A DNA stretch of 64,000 nt from Pipra filicauda (lineage: Eukaryota > Chordata > Aves > Passeriformes > Pipridae). A program made the position numbers and the translations under genes. Of the stretch, positions 1-9,967 are shown in pieces; position 1 is the stretch's first letter; each line of letters begins with the position of its first letter. Location: assembly GCF_003945595.2 (NCBI RefSeq), contig NW_024104911.1:5001-69000 (forward strand). The letters run 5' to 3'. The notes under the pieces were generated by a model that was not told the origin of the DNA, ran no database searches, and worked only from the letters and a program-made list of their open reading frames with translations.

Positions 1-180
1 CCTAACCCTAACCCTAACCCTAACCCTAACCCTAACCCTAACCCTAACCCTAACCCTAACCCTAACCCTAACCCTAACCCTAACCCTAACCCTAACCCTA
101 ACCCTAACCCTAAAACCCTAACCCTAAAACCCTAACCCTAAAACCTTAAACCTTAAAACCCTAAACCCTAAACCCCTCAC
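1..180. repeat. Terminal telomeric repeat (CCCTAA)n
   Basis: Perfect CCCTAA hexamers run from the first base to about 112. They then decay into CCCTAAAA and CCTTAAA variants up to 180. A tract starting at base 1 with the C-rich strand 5'->3' means the window begins at the physical left end of a chromosome. The tract is short, so it is probably only the proximal edge of a longer telomere cut by assembly. The unit itself is the standard vertebrate telomere repeat. Confidence 0.97.
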
Positions 181-203
181 CCTAGAGCCTAGTAGTCTCT
201 TTT

Positions 204-530
204 TTAAGTTTCAGGGTCTCTTCTCTTTTTTAGGGTTAGGGTCAGGGAATAGGGTTTGCGCATAGCTCGCAGTCTCTTTTTTAGGGTTAGGGTCAGGGAA
301 TAGGGTTTGCGCATAGCTCGCAGTCTCTTTTTTAGGGTTAGGGTCAGGGAATAGGGTTTGCGCATAGCTCGCAGTCTCTTTTTTAGGGTTAGGGTCAGGG
401 AATAGGGTTTGCGCATAGCTCGCAGTCTCTTTTTTAGGGTTAGGGTCAGGGAAAAGGGTTTGCGCATAGCTTGCAGTCTCCCTTTTAAGGTTAGGGTTAG
501 GGAACAGGCTATGGGCATAGCTTGCAGTGA
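204..530. repeat. 51-bp telomere-adjacent minisatellite, about 6 copies
   Basis: Units recur every 51 bp: TAGGGTTAGG starts at 231, 282, 333, 384 and 435, and a diverged unit follows. Each unit holds a T-run, two or three TTAGGG/TCAGGG-type hexamers on the + strand (opposite to the flanking CCCTAA tract) and a CpG-bearing core TTTGCGCATAGCTCGCAG. ORFs on both strands here simply translate the repeat. The same unit recurs at 24.7 kb next to an interstitial telomere tract, so it is a boundary repeat of this chromosome end. Its position next to the telomere resembles that of the human TERRA-promoter repeats, but no sequence relationship is claimed. Confidence 0.92.
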
Positions 531-538
531 CTGTGTGG

Positions 539-647
539 ACCAATCAGCGCTGTCTCCGCCCAGTAGGCGGAGCCAGCAACGCAGACCAATCAGCGCTGAC
601 TCCGCCTCTTGACTCCGCGCAGTGGGCGGGGCCAGTGCACTATATAA
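539..647 (+). promoter_or_regulatory. Compact CCAAT / GC-box / TATA promoter-like block
   Basis: Two direct copies of ACCAATCAGCGCTG, 46 bp apart (CCAAT cores at 540-544 and 586-590), match the NF-Y site. Each is followed by a CTCCGCC GC element. GGCGGA lies at 566-571 and a canonical GC box GGGCGGGG at 624-631. A TATATAA lies at 641-647. Order and spacing are those of a strong polymerase II promoter firing rightward, with a start expected near 670-675. No start codon followed by a useful ORF lies just downstream: the ATG near 814 reads only two codons before a stop. The product would therefore be non-coding. The CCAAT/GC cluster could also work bidirectionally, but I see no TATA element on the telomere-facing side. 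Confidence 0.72.
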
Positions 648-669
648 GCAGAGTACATACCGGACGGCG

Positions 670-856
670 GTGGGTATTCTGCCAGACACGCAACAGAACA
701 GCAACAGCAAAAGCAGACACCCAAGAGAAACAGCAAAAGATTCTGACAGCGGTGGGCAGTGAATTGGGCTTATAGCCCAAGAGGGGCTTATTGGGCACCG
801 CTGCGTGTCTGGAATGGGCTAAACCCGCGATTGTTAGATCGCGAATTGCGACAGAT
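670..856 (+). ncRNA. Candidate structured non-coding RNA downstream of the terminal promoter
   Basis: The segment begins about 25-30 bp after the TATA box and folds into nested stems on inspection. CCAGACACG (682-690) pairs with CGTGTCTGG (804-812). CAGCGGTG (747-754) pairs with CACCGCTG (796-803). A perfect 7-bp hairpin occupies 764-770/774-780 around a 3-nt loop. A further hairpin GCGAT...ATCGC lies at 827-842, followed by an ACA at 851-853. The 692-746 stretch is A-rich and unpaired. The layout hairpin-hinge-hairpin-ACA superficially resembles H/ACA RNAs, but I cannot show a convincing H box. A telomerase-RNA identity is not supported because no template lies near the predicted 5' end. Transcription itself is inferred, not seen. 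Confidence 0.35.
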
Positions 857-923
857 TCTGCCGCACTCTAACCCTAAATACTAACCAGCGATTGATAGAA
901 CGTGCATTGTGACAGATTCTGCC
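827..923 (+). repeat. Tandem pair of 36-bp elements around a degenerate telomere motif
   Basis: Positions 827-862 and 888-923 are two copies of the same 36-bp sequence. Both begin GCGATTG and end GACAGATTCTGCC, and they differ at a handful of positions. The 25 bp between them contain CTAACCCTAAATACTAACC, a telomere-like stretch. The second copy abuts the long telomeric tract at 924. The first copy is the 3' hairpin of the candidate RNA. Its loop-closing GCGAT/ATCGC stem is weakened in the second copy. Confidence 0.7.
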
Positions 924-1784
924 TAACCCTAACCCTAACCCTAACCCTAACCCTAACCCTAACCCTAACCCTAACCCTAACCCTAACCCTAACCCTAACC
1001 CTAACCCTAACCCTAACCCTAACCAACCCTAACCCTAACCCTAACCCTAACCCTAACCCTAACCCTAACCCTAACCCTAACCCTAACCCTAACCCTAACC
1101 CTAACCCTAACCCTAACCCTAACCCTAACCCTAACCCTAACCCCAACCCTAACCCTAACCCTAACCCCAAACCCTAACCCTAACCCTAACCCTAACCCTA
1201 ACCCTAACCCTAACCCTAACCCTAACCCTAACCCTAACCCTAACCCTAACCCTAACCCTAACCCGAACCTCACCCTAACCCTACCCTAACCCTAACCCTA
1301 ACCCGAACCCTAACCCTAACCCTAACCCTAACCCGAACCCGAAACCCGAACCCGAACCCGAACCCTAACCCGAAACCCTAACCCTAACCCGAACCCGAAC
1401 CGAACCCTAACCCGAACCCTTAACCCTAACCCTAACCTAACCCTAACCCTAACCCTAACCCTAACCCGAAACCTCGAACCCGAACCCGAACCCGAACCCG
1501 AAACCCGCCCCTTAAAACCGAACCCTAACCCAAACCCTAACCGACCCTTAACCCAAACCCGAACCCGAACCCGAACCCGAAACCCCTAACCCTAACCCGA
1601 CCCCTAACCCTAACCCGAACCCTAACCCTAACCCGAACCCTAACCCTAACCCTAACCCGAACCCGAACCCGAACCCTAACCCTAACCCGAACCCTAACCC
1701 TAACCCGAACCCTAACCCTAACCCTAACCCCAAACCCTAAACCCTAACCCTAACCCTAACCCCTAACCCTAAACCCTAACCCTA

Positions 1785-1817
<33 letters not shown>

Positions 1818-1960
1818 CCTTAACCCTAACCCCTAACCCTTAACCCTTAACCCTTAACACCTAACCATTACCCTAAACCTAAACCTAAACCTAAACCTAA
1901 ACCCTAAACTTAAACCCTAAACCTAAACCTAAACCTTAACCTAATGTTACACCTAAACCT
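924..1960. repeat. Interstitial telomeric tract with variant hexamers
   Basis: CCCTAA repeats are almost perfect from 924 to about 1265, with a 2-bp phase break near 1024. From about 1265 to 1740 many units become CCCGAA (TTCGGG on the other strand), arranged in runs. From about 1740 to 1960 heptamers CCCTAAA and hexamers CCTAAA dominate. Orientation is the same as the terminal tract. The graded decay away from the terminus is typical of proximal telomere variant repeats. ORFs here (Leu-Thr or Gly-Leu polymers) are artefacts of the repeat. Confidence 0.95.
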
Positions 1961-2019
1961 ACCCCTAAACCTAACTGTAAACCCTAAACCTAAATCTAAC
2001 TGTAAACCTAATACTGGCT

Positions 2020-3639
2020 GTAATTTTGGCAGTCGGTCTGGCAGTTGGGAGGCAGGACTGAAAACAGGAAATGACAGCGCTTATCGGCAGGAAAGAAAGA
2101 CTGGAAGCTTTGACTTTGTGGTGCTTTTGGTTTGTCAGCCTGGAGACTCCATGGGGAGCAGGAGCTTTCTGTTCTGGCATCTTTGGTATGGGACGAATCT
2201 TCATCCGTATGCAATTTTGAGAGTCGGTCTTGCAGTTGGGAGGCAGGTGTGAAAACAGGAAACAATAGCCTGTATCCCCAGGAAAGAAAGCCTGGAAACT
2301 TGAGTTTGTGGTGCAGTGTGCTTGCCAAGCTGGGGCGTCCATGAATAGCGAGTGCTTTCTGTGCTGGCATCTTTGGTGTGGGAGGAATCTTTGTTTATAT
2401 GCAATTTTGGCAGTTGGGCTGGCCGTTGGGAGGCAGGGCTGAAAACAGGAAATTACAGCGCTTATCAGCAGGAAAGAAAGCCTAGAAGCTTTGGTTTTGT
2501 GGTGCTTTTGCTTTGTCAGCCTGGAGACTCCATGGGGAGCAAGAACTTTCTGTGCTGTCATTGTTGGTGTGGGAGGAGTCTTTGTTTATATGCAATTTTG
2601 GGAGTTGGGCTGGCCGTTGGGATGCAGGGCTGAAAACAGGAAACAATAACCCTTATCCCCAGGAAAGAAAGCCTGGAAACTTGGGTTTGTGGTGCAGTGT
2701 GTTTGCCAAGCTGGGACGTCCATGAATAGCGAGTGCTTTCTGTGCTGTCATCTTTGTTGTGGGAGGAATCTTTATTTATATGCAATTTTGGGAGTTGGGC
2801 TGGCAGTTGGGACGCAGGTGTGAAAACAGGAAATGACAACCCTTATCCCCAGGAAAGAAAACCTGTAAGCTTTGTTTTTGTGGTGCTTTTGGTTTGTCAA
2901 CCTGGAGACTCCATGGGGATCAAAACATATCCCTGGTGGCATCTTAGTTGTGGGAGGAGTCTTTTATGCAATTCTAAGAATCGGTCTGGCAGTTGGGAGG
3001 CAGGTCTGAAGACAGGAAATGACAGCCCTTATCGCCAGGAAAAAAAGCCTGGAGCCTTTGCCTTTGTGGTGCCCCTGGTGTGTCATTCTGGACACTCCAT
3101 GGGGAGGAAGAACTTTCTGTGTTGGCCTCTTTGGTGTGGGAGGAGTCTTTGTTTATATGCAATTTTGGGAGACGGGCTGGTCGTTGGGAGGCAGGGCTGA
3201 AAACAGGAAATGACAGCGTTTATCGGCAGGAAAGAAAGCCTGGAAGCTTTGGTTTTGTGGTGCTTTTGCTTTGTCAACCTGGAGACTCCATGGGGAGCAA
3301 GAGCTTTCTGTGCTGTCATTGTTGGTGTGGGAGGAGTCTTTGTTTATATGCAATTTTGGGAGTTGGGCTGGCCGTTGGGATGCAGGGCTGAAAACAGGAA
3401 ACAATAACCCTTATCCCCAGGAAAGAAAGCCTGGAAACTTGGGTTTGTGGTGCAGTGTGTTTGCCAAGCTGGGGCGTCCATGAATAGCGAGTGCTTTCTG
3501 TGCTGTCATCTTTGTTGTGGGAGGAGTCTTTGTTTATACGCAATTTTGGGAATCGGTCTGGCAGTTGGGAGGCAGGTCTGAAAACAGGAAATGACAGCCG
3601 TTATCCCCAGGAAAGAAAGCCTGTAAACTTGGGTTTGTG
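2020..3639 (+). repeat. 190-bp subtelomeric satellite, about 8.5 tandem copies
   Basis: The landmark GCAATT recurs at about 2211, 2401, 2592, 2782, 2968, 3159, 3350 and 3540, a period of 186-191 bp. Each unit contains a GGCAGTTGGGAGGCAGG segment, a GAAAACAGGAAATGAC box, AGGAAAGAAAGCC, a TTTGTGGTGC segment, CCTGGAGACTCCATGGGG and a GTGGGAGGAATCTT box. Several ORFs of 60-190 codons cross it on both strands in different frames but change frame from unit to unit. They reflect repeat periodicity rather than genes. Related units recur at 4.01-4.41 kb, 11.70-13.17 kb and, more diverged, at 16.2-17.6 kb. Confidence 0.93.
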
Positions 3640-4010
3640 TGTGGGAAGTATTGCAGAAACATGGTTGATAGAAAGAGGACATGAGAGAGATGCTATAGCT
3701 CTGGTCCCACGGTAAGAGAAAACTATCAGAAGGTCACTGTGTTTGAGAAACTGGGTAAGTGACAGAAGAATAGAATAAAGCAGATGGGAAAGCAGAGCAA
3801 ATAGCAAACAAGTATCCATAAGAAGGTTAAAGAAACAGCATTTGGGCAAATATAACTTAGGTAATTAGAAACAAATGATGAGCTTAGCTTTTGTAATATG
3901 TATGAAGCTAATTTTTAACCTTTTAAGCACAGAGCACGCAGCAATAAAGTTGGAAAAGTTATTGATAAATTCGGTGGTCTAAAAGTGTCTTTATCCCATC
4001 GTCTACAACA
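3640..4010 (+). mobile_element. Solo LTR inserted in the 190-bp satellite, with 6-bp target duplication
   Basis: A 371-bp non-satellite block interrupts a satellite unit precisely. It begins TGTGGGAAG and ends CTACAACA, the TG...CA ends of retroviral LTRs. It is flanked by perfect direct repeats TTTGTG at 3634-3639 and 4011-4016; the same TTTGTG is a single site in uninterrupted units. AATAAA at 3943-3948 is placed as expected for the R region. A 6-bp duplication fits an alpha/beta-type (ERVK-like) integrase. I do not recognise the LTR family. The internal region was presumably lost by LTR-LTR recombination. Confidence 0.85.
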
Positions 4011-4411
4011 TTTGTGGTGCAGTGTGTTTGCCAAGGTGGAACGTCCATGAATAGCGAGTGCTTTCTGTGCTGGCATCTTTGTTGTGGGAGGAATCTTTGT
4101 TTAGGAAAGAAAGGAATCTTTGCCAGAAAAGAAAGTCTGGCTTTGTGGCTTTGTGCCATTGTGGTGCTTTTGGTTTGTCAGCCTGGAGACTCCATGGGGA
4201 GTAAGAGTTTTCTCTGCCTACATCTTCGCTGTGGGAGTAATCTTCCTTCGTATGCAAATTTGGGAGTCGATCTTGCAGTTGGGACGAAGGTGTGGAAACA
4301 GGAAATGACAGCCCTTATTGCCAGGAAAGAAAGCCAGCAGTCTTCAGTTTTGTAGTAGAGTTGGTTTGTCAGACTAGGGAGTCCATGAGCAACAAGAGAT
4401 TTCTGTGCTAT
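4011..4411 (+). repeat. 190-bp satellite, continuation (about two units)
   Basis: The unit interrupted by the solo LTR resumes at 4011 with TTTGTGGTGCAGTG. A second unit follows to about 4411, where it breaks off just after TTTCTGTGCT, directly before the 52-bp array. A short duplicated stretch around 4090-4140 distorts the first unit. Confidence 0.85.
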
Positions 4412-6620
4412 CACCTCATTATCACAGTGACCTCATAAAGCCCAGACATGTCATAATGGTGCAGGCCTCATCATCACACTGACCTCACAAAGCCCACACA
4501 TGTCATAATGGTGCAGGCCTCCTCATGGCACTGACCTCATAAAGGCCAGACATGTCATAATGGTGCAGGCCTCCTCATGGCACTGACCTCATAAAGCCCA
4601 GACATGTCATAATGGTGCGGGTCTCCTCATGGCACTGACCTCATAAAGCCCAGACACCTTATAATGGTGCAGGCCTCCTCATGGCACTGACCTCATAAAA
4701 CCCAGACATGTCATAATGGTGGAGGTCTCCTCATGGCACTGACCTCAGAAAGCCCAGACATGTCATAATGGTGCAGGCCTCCTCATCACACTGACCTCAT
4801 AAAGCCCAGACACCACATAATGGTGCAGGCCTCCTCATGGCACTGACCTCATAAAGCCCAGACATGTCATAATGGGGCAGGTCTCATCATCACACTGACC
4901 TCATAAAGTCTAGATATGTCATAAGGATGCAGGCCTCATCATCACAATAACCTCATAAAGTCCAGACACCACATAATGGTGCAGACCGCATCATCACAGT
5001 GACATCATAAAGCCCTGATATGTCATAATGGTGCAGGTCTCCTCATGGCACTGACGTCATAAAGGCCAGACATGTCATAATGGTGCAGGTCTCATCATGA
5101 CATTGACCTCATGTAGCCCAGACACGTCATAATGGTGCAGGCCTCATCATGGCACTGACCTCATAAAACCCAGAAATGTCATAATGGTGCAGGTCTCATC
5201 ACCACACTGACGTCATAAAGCCCACACACATCATAATGGAGCTGGCCTCTTCATCACAGTCACCTCATAAAGCCCAGACATGTCATAATCGTTCAGACCT
5301 CGTCACCACACTTATTTGATAAAGCCCAGACATGTCATGATGGTGAAGGCCTCGTCATGGCACCGACCTCATGTAGCCCAGACACGTCATAATGGCGCAG
5401 ACCTCATCATCACAGTGACCTCATAAAGCCCAGACATGTCATAATGGTGCAGGTCTCCTCATGGCACTGACCTCATAAAGCCCAGACATGTCATAATGGT
5501 GCAGGCCTCATCATGGCACTGACCTCATAAAACCCAGAAATGTCATAATGGTGCAGGTCTCATCATGACACTGACGTCATAAAGCCGAAACACGTCATAA
5601 TGGTGCAGGCCTCTTTGTCACAATGACCTCATAAAGCCCAGACATGTCATAATGGGGCAGGCCTCCTCATGGCACTGACCTCATAAAGCCCAGACATGGC
5701 ATAATGGTGCAGGCCTCCTCATGGCACTGACCTCAGAAAGCCCAGACATGTCATAATGGTGCAGGCCTCATCATCACCCTGACCTCATAAAGCCCAGACA
5801 CCTCATAATGATTCAGGCCTCATTATCACAGTGACGTCATAAAGTCCAGACATGTCAGAATGGTGCAGGCCTCATCATCACAGTGACCTCATAAAGCCCA
5901 GACACCTCATAATAATGCAGGCCTCATAATCACAGTGACCTGATAAAGCCCAGACACCTCATTATGGTGCAGGCCTCATCATGGCACTGACCTCATAAAG
6001 CCCAGACATGTCATAATGGTGCAGGTCTCTTCATGGCTCTGACCGCAAAAAGTCCAGACATGTCATAATGGTGCTGGCCTCATCATCACATTGACCTCAT
6101 AAACCCCAGACATGTCACAATGGTGCTGGCCTCATCACCACAGTGATCAGATAAAACCGAGATATGTCATAATGGTGCAGGCCTCGTCATGGCACCAATC
6201 TCATATAGCCCAGACACGTCTTAATGGTGCAGACCTCATCATCACACTGACCTCATAAAGCCCAGACATGTCATAATGGTGCAGGTCTCATCATGACCCT
6301 GACCTCATAAAGGTCAGACACCTCATAATGCTGCAGGCCTCATCACCACAGTGACCTCATAAAGCCCCGACAAGTCATAATGGTGCAGGCCTCATCATCA
6401 CACTGACCTCATAAAGCCCAGACGCCTCATAATTGTGCAGGTCTCATAATCACACTGACCTCATAAAACCCAGACACGTCATAATGGTGGAAGTCTCATC
6501 ATGACACTGACCTCATAAAGCCCAGACATGTCATAGTGGTGCAGGTCTCATCATCACAGTGACCTCATAAAGGCCAGACATGTCATCATGGTGCAGGCCT
6601 CCTCATGGCACTGACCTAAT
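4412..6620 (+). repeat. 52-bp minisatellite, about 42 copies (outer part of inverted composite 1)
   Basis: The unit, in + orientation, runs CATAATGGTGCAGGCCTC then a variable TCATCACAC or CTCATGGCAC stretch, TGACCTCATAAAGCCC and AGACATGT, a period of 52 bp. Almost every unit has TGACCTCA, and some have the palindrome TGACGTCA (for example near 5053, 5208, 5573 and 5834). No long ORF is sustained. The reverse complement of this array recurs at 10,986-11,695, so the two arrays face each other across the composite. Confidence 0.93.
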
Positions 6621-6929
6621 AAAACTAGTTGTGCATTTCTAAGAAAATGCCCTGAAAGCTCCAAAGACGACCGTGTCAATGAATCCATGTCTGCCAGGGC
6701 GAAGGAATACAGCGCCGTGTCCTCAAGACGGGGTCCGGAGAGTTAGAGGAAGGTCCAACGTCCATCTCCCAACGACAGCCGCCCCGCTGGTGCACGCAGT
6801 TCTCTGCACCTTTTAGCAGCGCGCGTGAGGAGTTCGGGGCTGTGACCCGGGAGCTGCCCGTAGAAAGGGATAAAATCGCCGTTCCGGAGGTTGGCGTGTG
6901 AACACTTTCTGATGATCTCACTGCCTTCC
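6621..6929. other. Single-copy stretch between the 52-bp array and left arm
   Basis: About 310 bp of mixed, moderately GC-rich sequence lies between the array and the left arm. Short ORFs on the - strand (6676-6999 and 6743-6943) cover it but show no recognisable domain. It has no counterpart on the right side, where the array abuts the arm directly. Confidence 0.6.
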
Positions 6930-8353
6930 GTTGTCTCCACCAATGTGTCCTAGTGCCCCTGGGCTCTGCCTGCAGACACTGGCGGGGAGATAAAGACAAA
7001 AAGCCATCAGAATGGTTTTTTGCACTGGATGTTGTTTCCCAAAAGACAGGGCAGAGAAAGAGTCAGGACCGTATGGAGAAGAATTTGACGAGACTGTCAA
7101 GGTGTGCAGTTGTGGAAGTGCCCATTAGAATTTGCTGGAGAGTTGAGTGCGGGAAAGAGAGGTGGATTTTTGGAGTCACTGAAGAATGGGAAGCTGCGCG
7201 ACTGAGCTAAGCAAGAGAGAAAGGAAAGTAGAAAAGGGGAAGGACGGACTGCAGGAGGTCTCTGAAGGACAGAGAGTAAAGCAAGGAAACGGGAACGACT
7301 CGACAAAGAAAAGACCGGTGAGTGTTCCAAGGGAATACTTTATGGAGCAGAGGGAGGGACGGACGGAAGGCTAGTTGGGAGACTGAACTCTGTGAAGAAC
7401 CTGCCAGGCAGGACGGCAGCCTCGAGGGACCTGCACGGCAACTCCAGCCGCGGCCCCACTGTCTCCGGGCACCAGCCTTGTGCACCGAGCAGAACCGCGG
7501 CCAGCGTTGCCAGTCCCGCTCTCCGCCAGCGCCGAATGGGCTGGTCGCTGCCTCTGATAGCTCCGTCTCTGCTCCGACCCGGCCGCCTCCTCTCCGCCTC
7601 CTCTCCACCTCCTCTCCCTCCTCTGTCTTCGTCTCTGTCCACTGTTCTCATCTCCGTCCACTGCCCTCCTCATCCAAGTCAGCCCGGGTACTGTACCCGG
7701 GCGCTGACGCCTCTCGGGCTCTCGTCTGGTGCGGGCTGGATGTGGAGGGCCGGCGAGAGCGGCGGCAGCGGGGCAGCGGTCGGAGCTCTGCACCGTGGAG
7801 GTGGCGGGGCCGGGCTAGGTGGGAGGGGTGAGGATTGGTCTCGAGGAGTTCAAGATTGACAGACCATGAGCTTTTTTCTTGGCCATCATCTCTTCCCTCT
7901 CATCTCTCTTTTGCTGGCCCGGGGAAACTCCTGAATTGTCCTCCACGGCACGTGCTTTTGAGAATGCTCACGGGGCACGAGAGGCAGAACATCCCTCCCG
8001 GCTCAGCTCCCCGGGTCAACCTCTCCTGGCCTGTGTCGGGGAGCATCCCTGCTGGCAGCAGGGAGCACTTCTGCTAGCGACAAAGATAACCTGGGCTTTT
8101 GTCGGTAGCTGTGGTACCAGTGCTATGGTGAGGCAGTGCATAGGAGAAGCACCTTCCCCAGAGAAAACTCAGATGTGGCATGGCATCTCCCACCTGCTTT
8201 GAACTTCCTGGAGATGCAACCTCTGTGAGGAGATCTCTTCTGTGTCCCTCCTCCTGCTCCTCTTGCTCAGAGGACCAGGGAACAGCCTGTCACATCTGAA
8301 CTGCATGTGGTGGAAGCAGCACATCTGCAGCAGGTTGAGGGGCGCTCAGAGGC
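6930..8353 (+). repeat. Left arm of inverted repeat 1
   Basis: This stretch is repeated in reverse complement at 9968-10,985. By eye, a 94-bp segment at 7136-7229 matches the other arm with about 7 differences (about 93%). Both arms share the AACCTCTCCTGGCCTGT-type, CAAGATTGACAGACCA and GGTGGATTTTTGGAGTCAC landmarks. The left arm is longer by about 400 bp, mainly in the 7230-7600 region, so one copy has gained or lost that segment. Numerous overlapping ORFs on both strands within the GC-rich centre (for example 7322-7831 and 7371-7793) have no recognisable domain and are probably a by-product of low stop-codon frequency. Confidence 0.85.
7340..7850. promoter_or_regulatory. CpG-rich segment (candidate CpG island) in left arm
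   Basis: The stretch is strongly GC-rich with many undecayed CpGs (GCCGCGGCC-, CCGGCGAGAGCGGCGG- and GGCGGGGCCGGGC-type runs), unlike its flanks. It contains a perfect 21-bp inverted repeat at 7682-7702 with arms GCCCGGGTAC/GTACCCGGGC around a single T. The matching part of the right arm (about 10,470-10,640) is shorter and less CpG-dense. Retention of CpG suggests low germline methylation and hence a possible promoter. No TATA element or downstream gene is recognisable. Confidence 0.45.
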
Positions 8354-9967
8354 GGGACTTCATGGTATTAAACAAACCCTAAAAGATACCTTTGGAATTT
8401 CATGGAATCAAAGGGGGGGAAAAAAGAATTCAATCCAATGACCAGAAACCATTGGATCGAACATTTCTTTAATATGTCAGCTGGGAATACATGGGGTACT
8501 CTGCCCTGCATGGATCAAACATCTAGTATAAATTTCGGAATATAAATACAGTGACGCTTGAGAGACCCCTTCCCCCTTCACCAGCAGTGGAGAATTAGGT
8601 TATGATTTTGATGTCATATAGCATCTTGGGTTTTATTCGTGGAGCAAGACTGCCATCTAGCGTCCATTTCTTCGGGGGGGGCAGTCATGTTCGGAGAGTG
8701 GTCTTCTCGCTAATCAGGCCTCCTAGCGTCCCTGCTTGATCTATCCGACCTCTAACTCCTAAATTAAATGTTCTAGGACCAACTAAGACATGTGTCTTAG
8801 AACTTCCCATTTGCCTAAACAATATTTAATTGACTTTCTTCTTAACAGAACAATCTCTTATTAAAGAACATTTCAGAGGCACGTAAGCTAATTTCTTGAA
8901 GATGGGCATACGATACACTCTCTATTCGTTTCCATGTGTTATCTACATTCTCTCTCCTAAAAATAACTGAAGTCTTAAAAGAATTAGGATATCATTTTTA
9001 TCTAAGATAAAGCTTCTGATGTACTAAGTCATTTAGAAAAGAGATCCTCTCTCATTTTAGTGCCATTGTGACAATATGGGGCTTCACGTAACACCTGGAA
9101 CACTGAACACTGCAGATTCCCCTGGAATCAAAGGGCCATTGTGACACTCTAGGGCCTCATGGAAGAGGGAGGCAGTGCAGAGAGACCTCAAATTAGAGGT
9201 TTGCGCAATCATACTCCAGAGGAAGTTCAACAAGGGGAAGTGCCAGATTCTGTCCCTGGGATGGGGCAACCTCGGTTGTACGGACAGACTGGGAATGACA
9301 TGCTGCATAGCAGTGCTGGAAAATGGCCTCTAGGATCGTGGTGGATGGCCAGCTGGCCAAGAGTCAGTGGTGCCCTGGTGGGGGTTCACTGCTCGCTCAC
9401 ACAAGGGTTTTCAGACACACGAGTCCTTCCCTTGCACACACCCAGACAGACAGTTCATGGCAGCAGGGGCAGTATCTCCTGGGGCTCCTGCTGCCACGCC
9501 CGGAGCCTGGATACATCTCAACCCTTGTGAGGTGCCACTTGCTCTGCCACTATCTGAGAAGCCCCATGGCCTGAGGGATGGGCACGGGGAGCTCTGTCCA
9601 CAGAAGCACATCCCAGAGCTGCATCCAGGGCCTTTGCCAGGGTTTAGTACCGTAAATTCAAAGTGACACCAGACACTCTTTGTCCCACAGAACTTCAAGG
9701 CTCCCCACGAGGCTGATGGCAATTGTACTTGCTCAGGGTCATCTCCCCACACCACCACCAGGTGTGTGCTCAAGACTTGTCTCTTCAATGTAAAGAGAGT
9801 CACCCTCTCTAGTCCTTCCGTGTCTCTCCAGGGAAGGCTAAAGAACTTCTGTGGGCTGGATGAGAAGCCAGTGCACATGGGAATGGACCACGCCCTTCCC
9901 TGTTGGTCCTTCATGTCCTTCTACTGAGTTGAGAGCAATGGGAAAGGGAATGAATCTTTTGACTGTG
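8354..9967. other. Central spacer of inverted composite 1
   Basis: About 1.6 kb of single-copy-like sequence separates the two arms. It has no recognised protein domain. ORFs at 9159-9530 and 9411-9914 overlap on opposite strands and are unsupported. A short internal duplication (CCATTGTGACA-type segments near 9062 and 9136) is visible. A CTCF-core-like TGCCATCTAGCG (reverse strand) lies at 8651-8662. Confidence 0.6.

Noticed and set aside
670..880. Telomerase RNA gene
   Set aside because: The promoter layout and the ACA-like 3' hairpin invite it, but no CUAACCCUAA template lies within about 60 nt of the predicted start. The telomere-like motif at 867-878 is downstream of the putative 3' end.
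874..1733. Long ORFs in the telomeric tracts
   Set aside because: Leu-Thr, Asn-Pro and Gly-Leu polymers are translations of CCCTAA/TTAGGG repeats.
1..1960. Integrated herpesvirus with telomeric repeats
   Set aside because: Some avian herpesviruses integrate at telomeres, but there is no viral coding sequence or cleavage/packaging signal here. The repeats fit a normal subtelomere.
4412..6620. CRISPR array
   Set aside because: The 52-bp repeats are contiguous with no unique spacers, and the genome is a bird's.
7322..7831. Arg/Pro/Ser-rich ORF of 169 codons in the CpG-rich arm
   Set aside because: Overlapping ORFs of similar length on both strands show that the cause is low stop frequency in GC-rich DNA.
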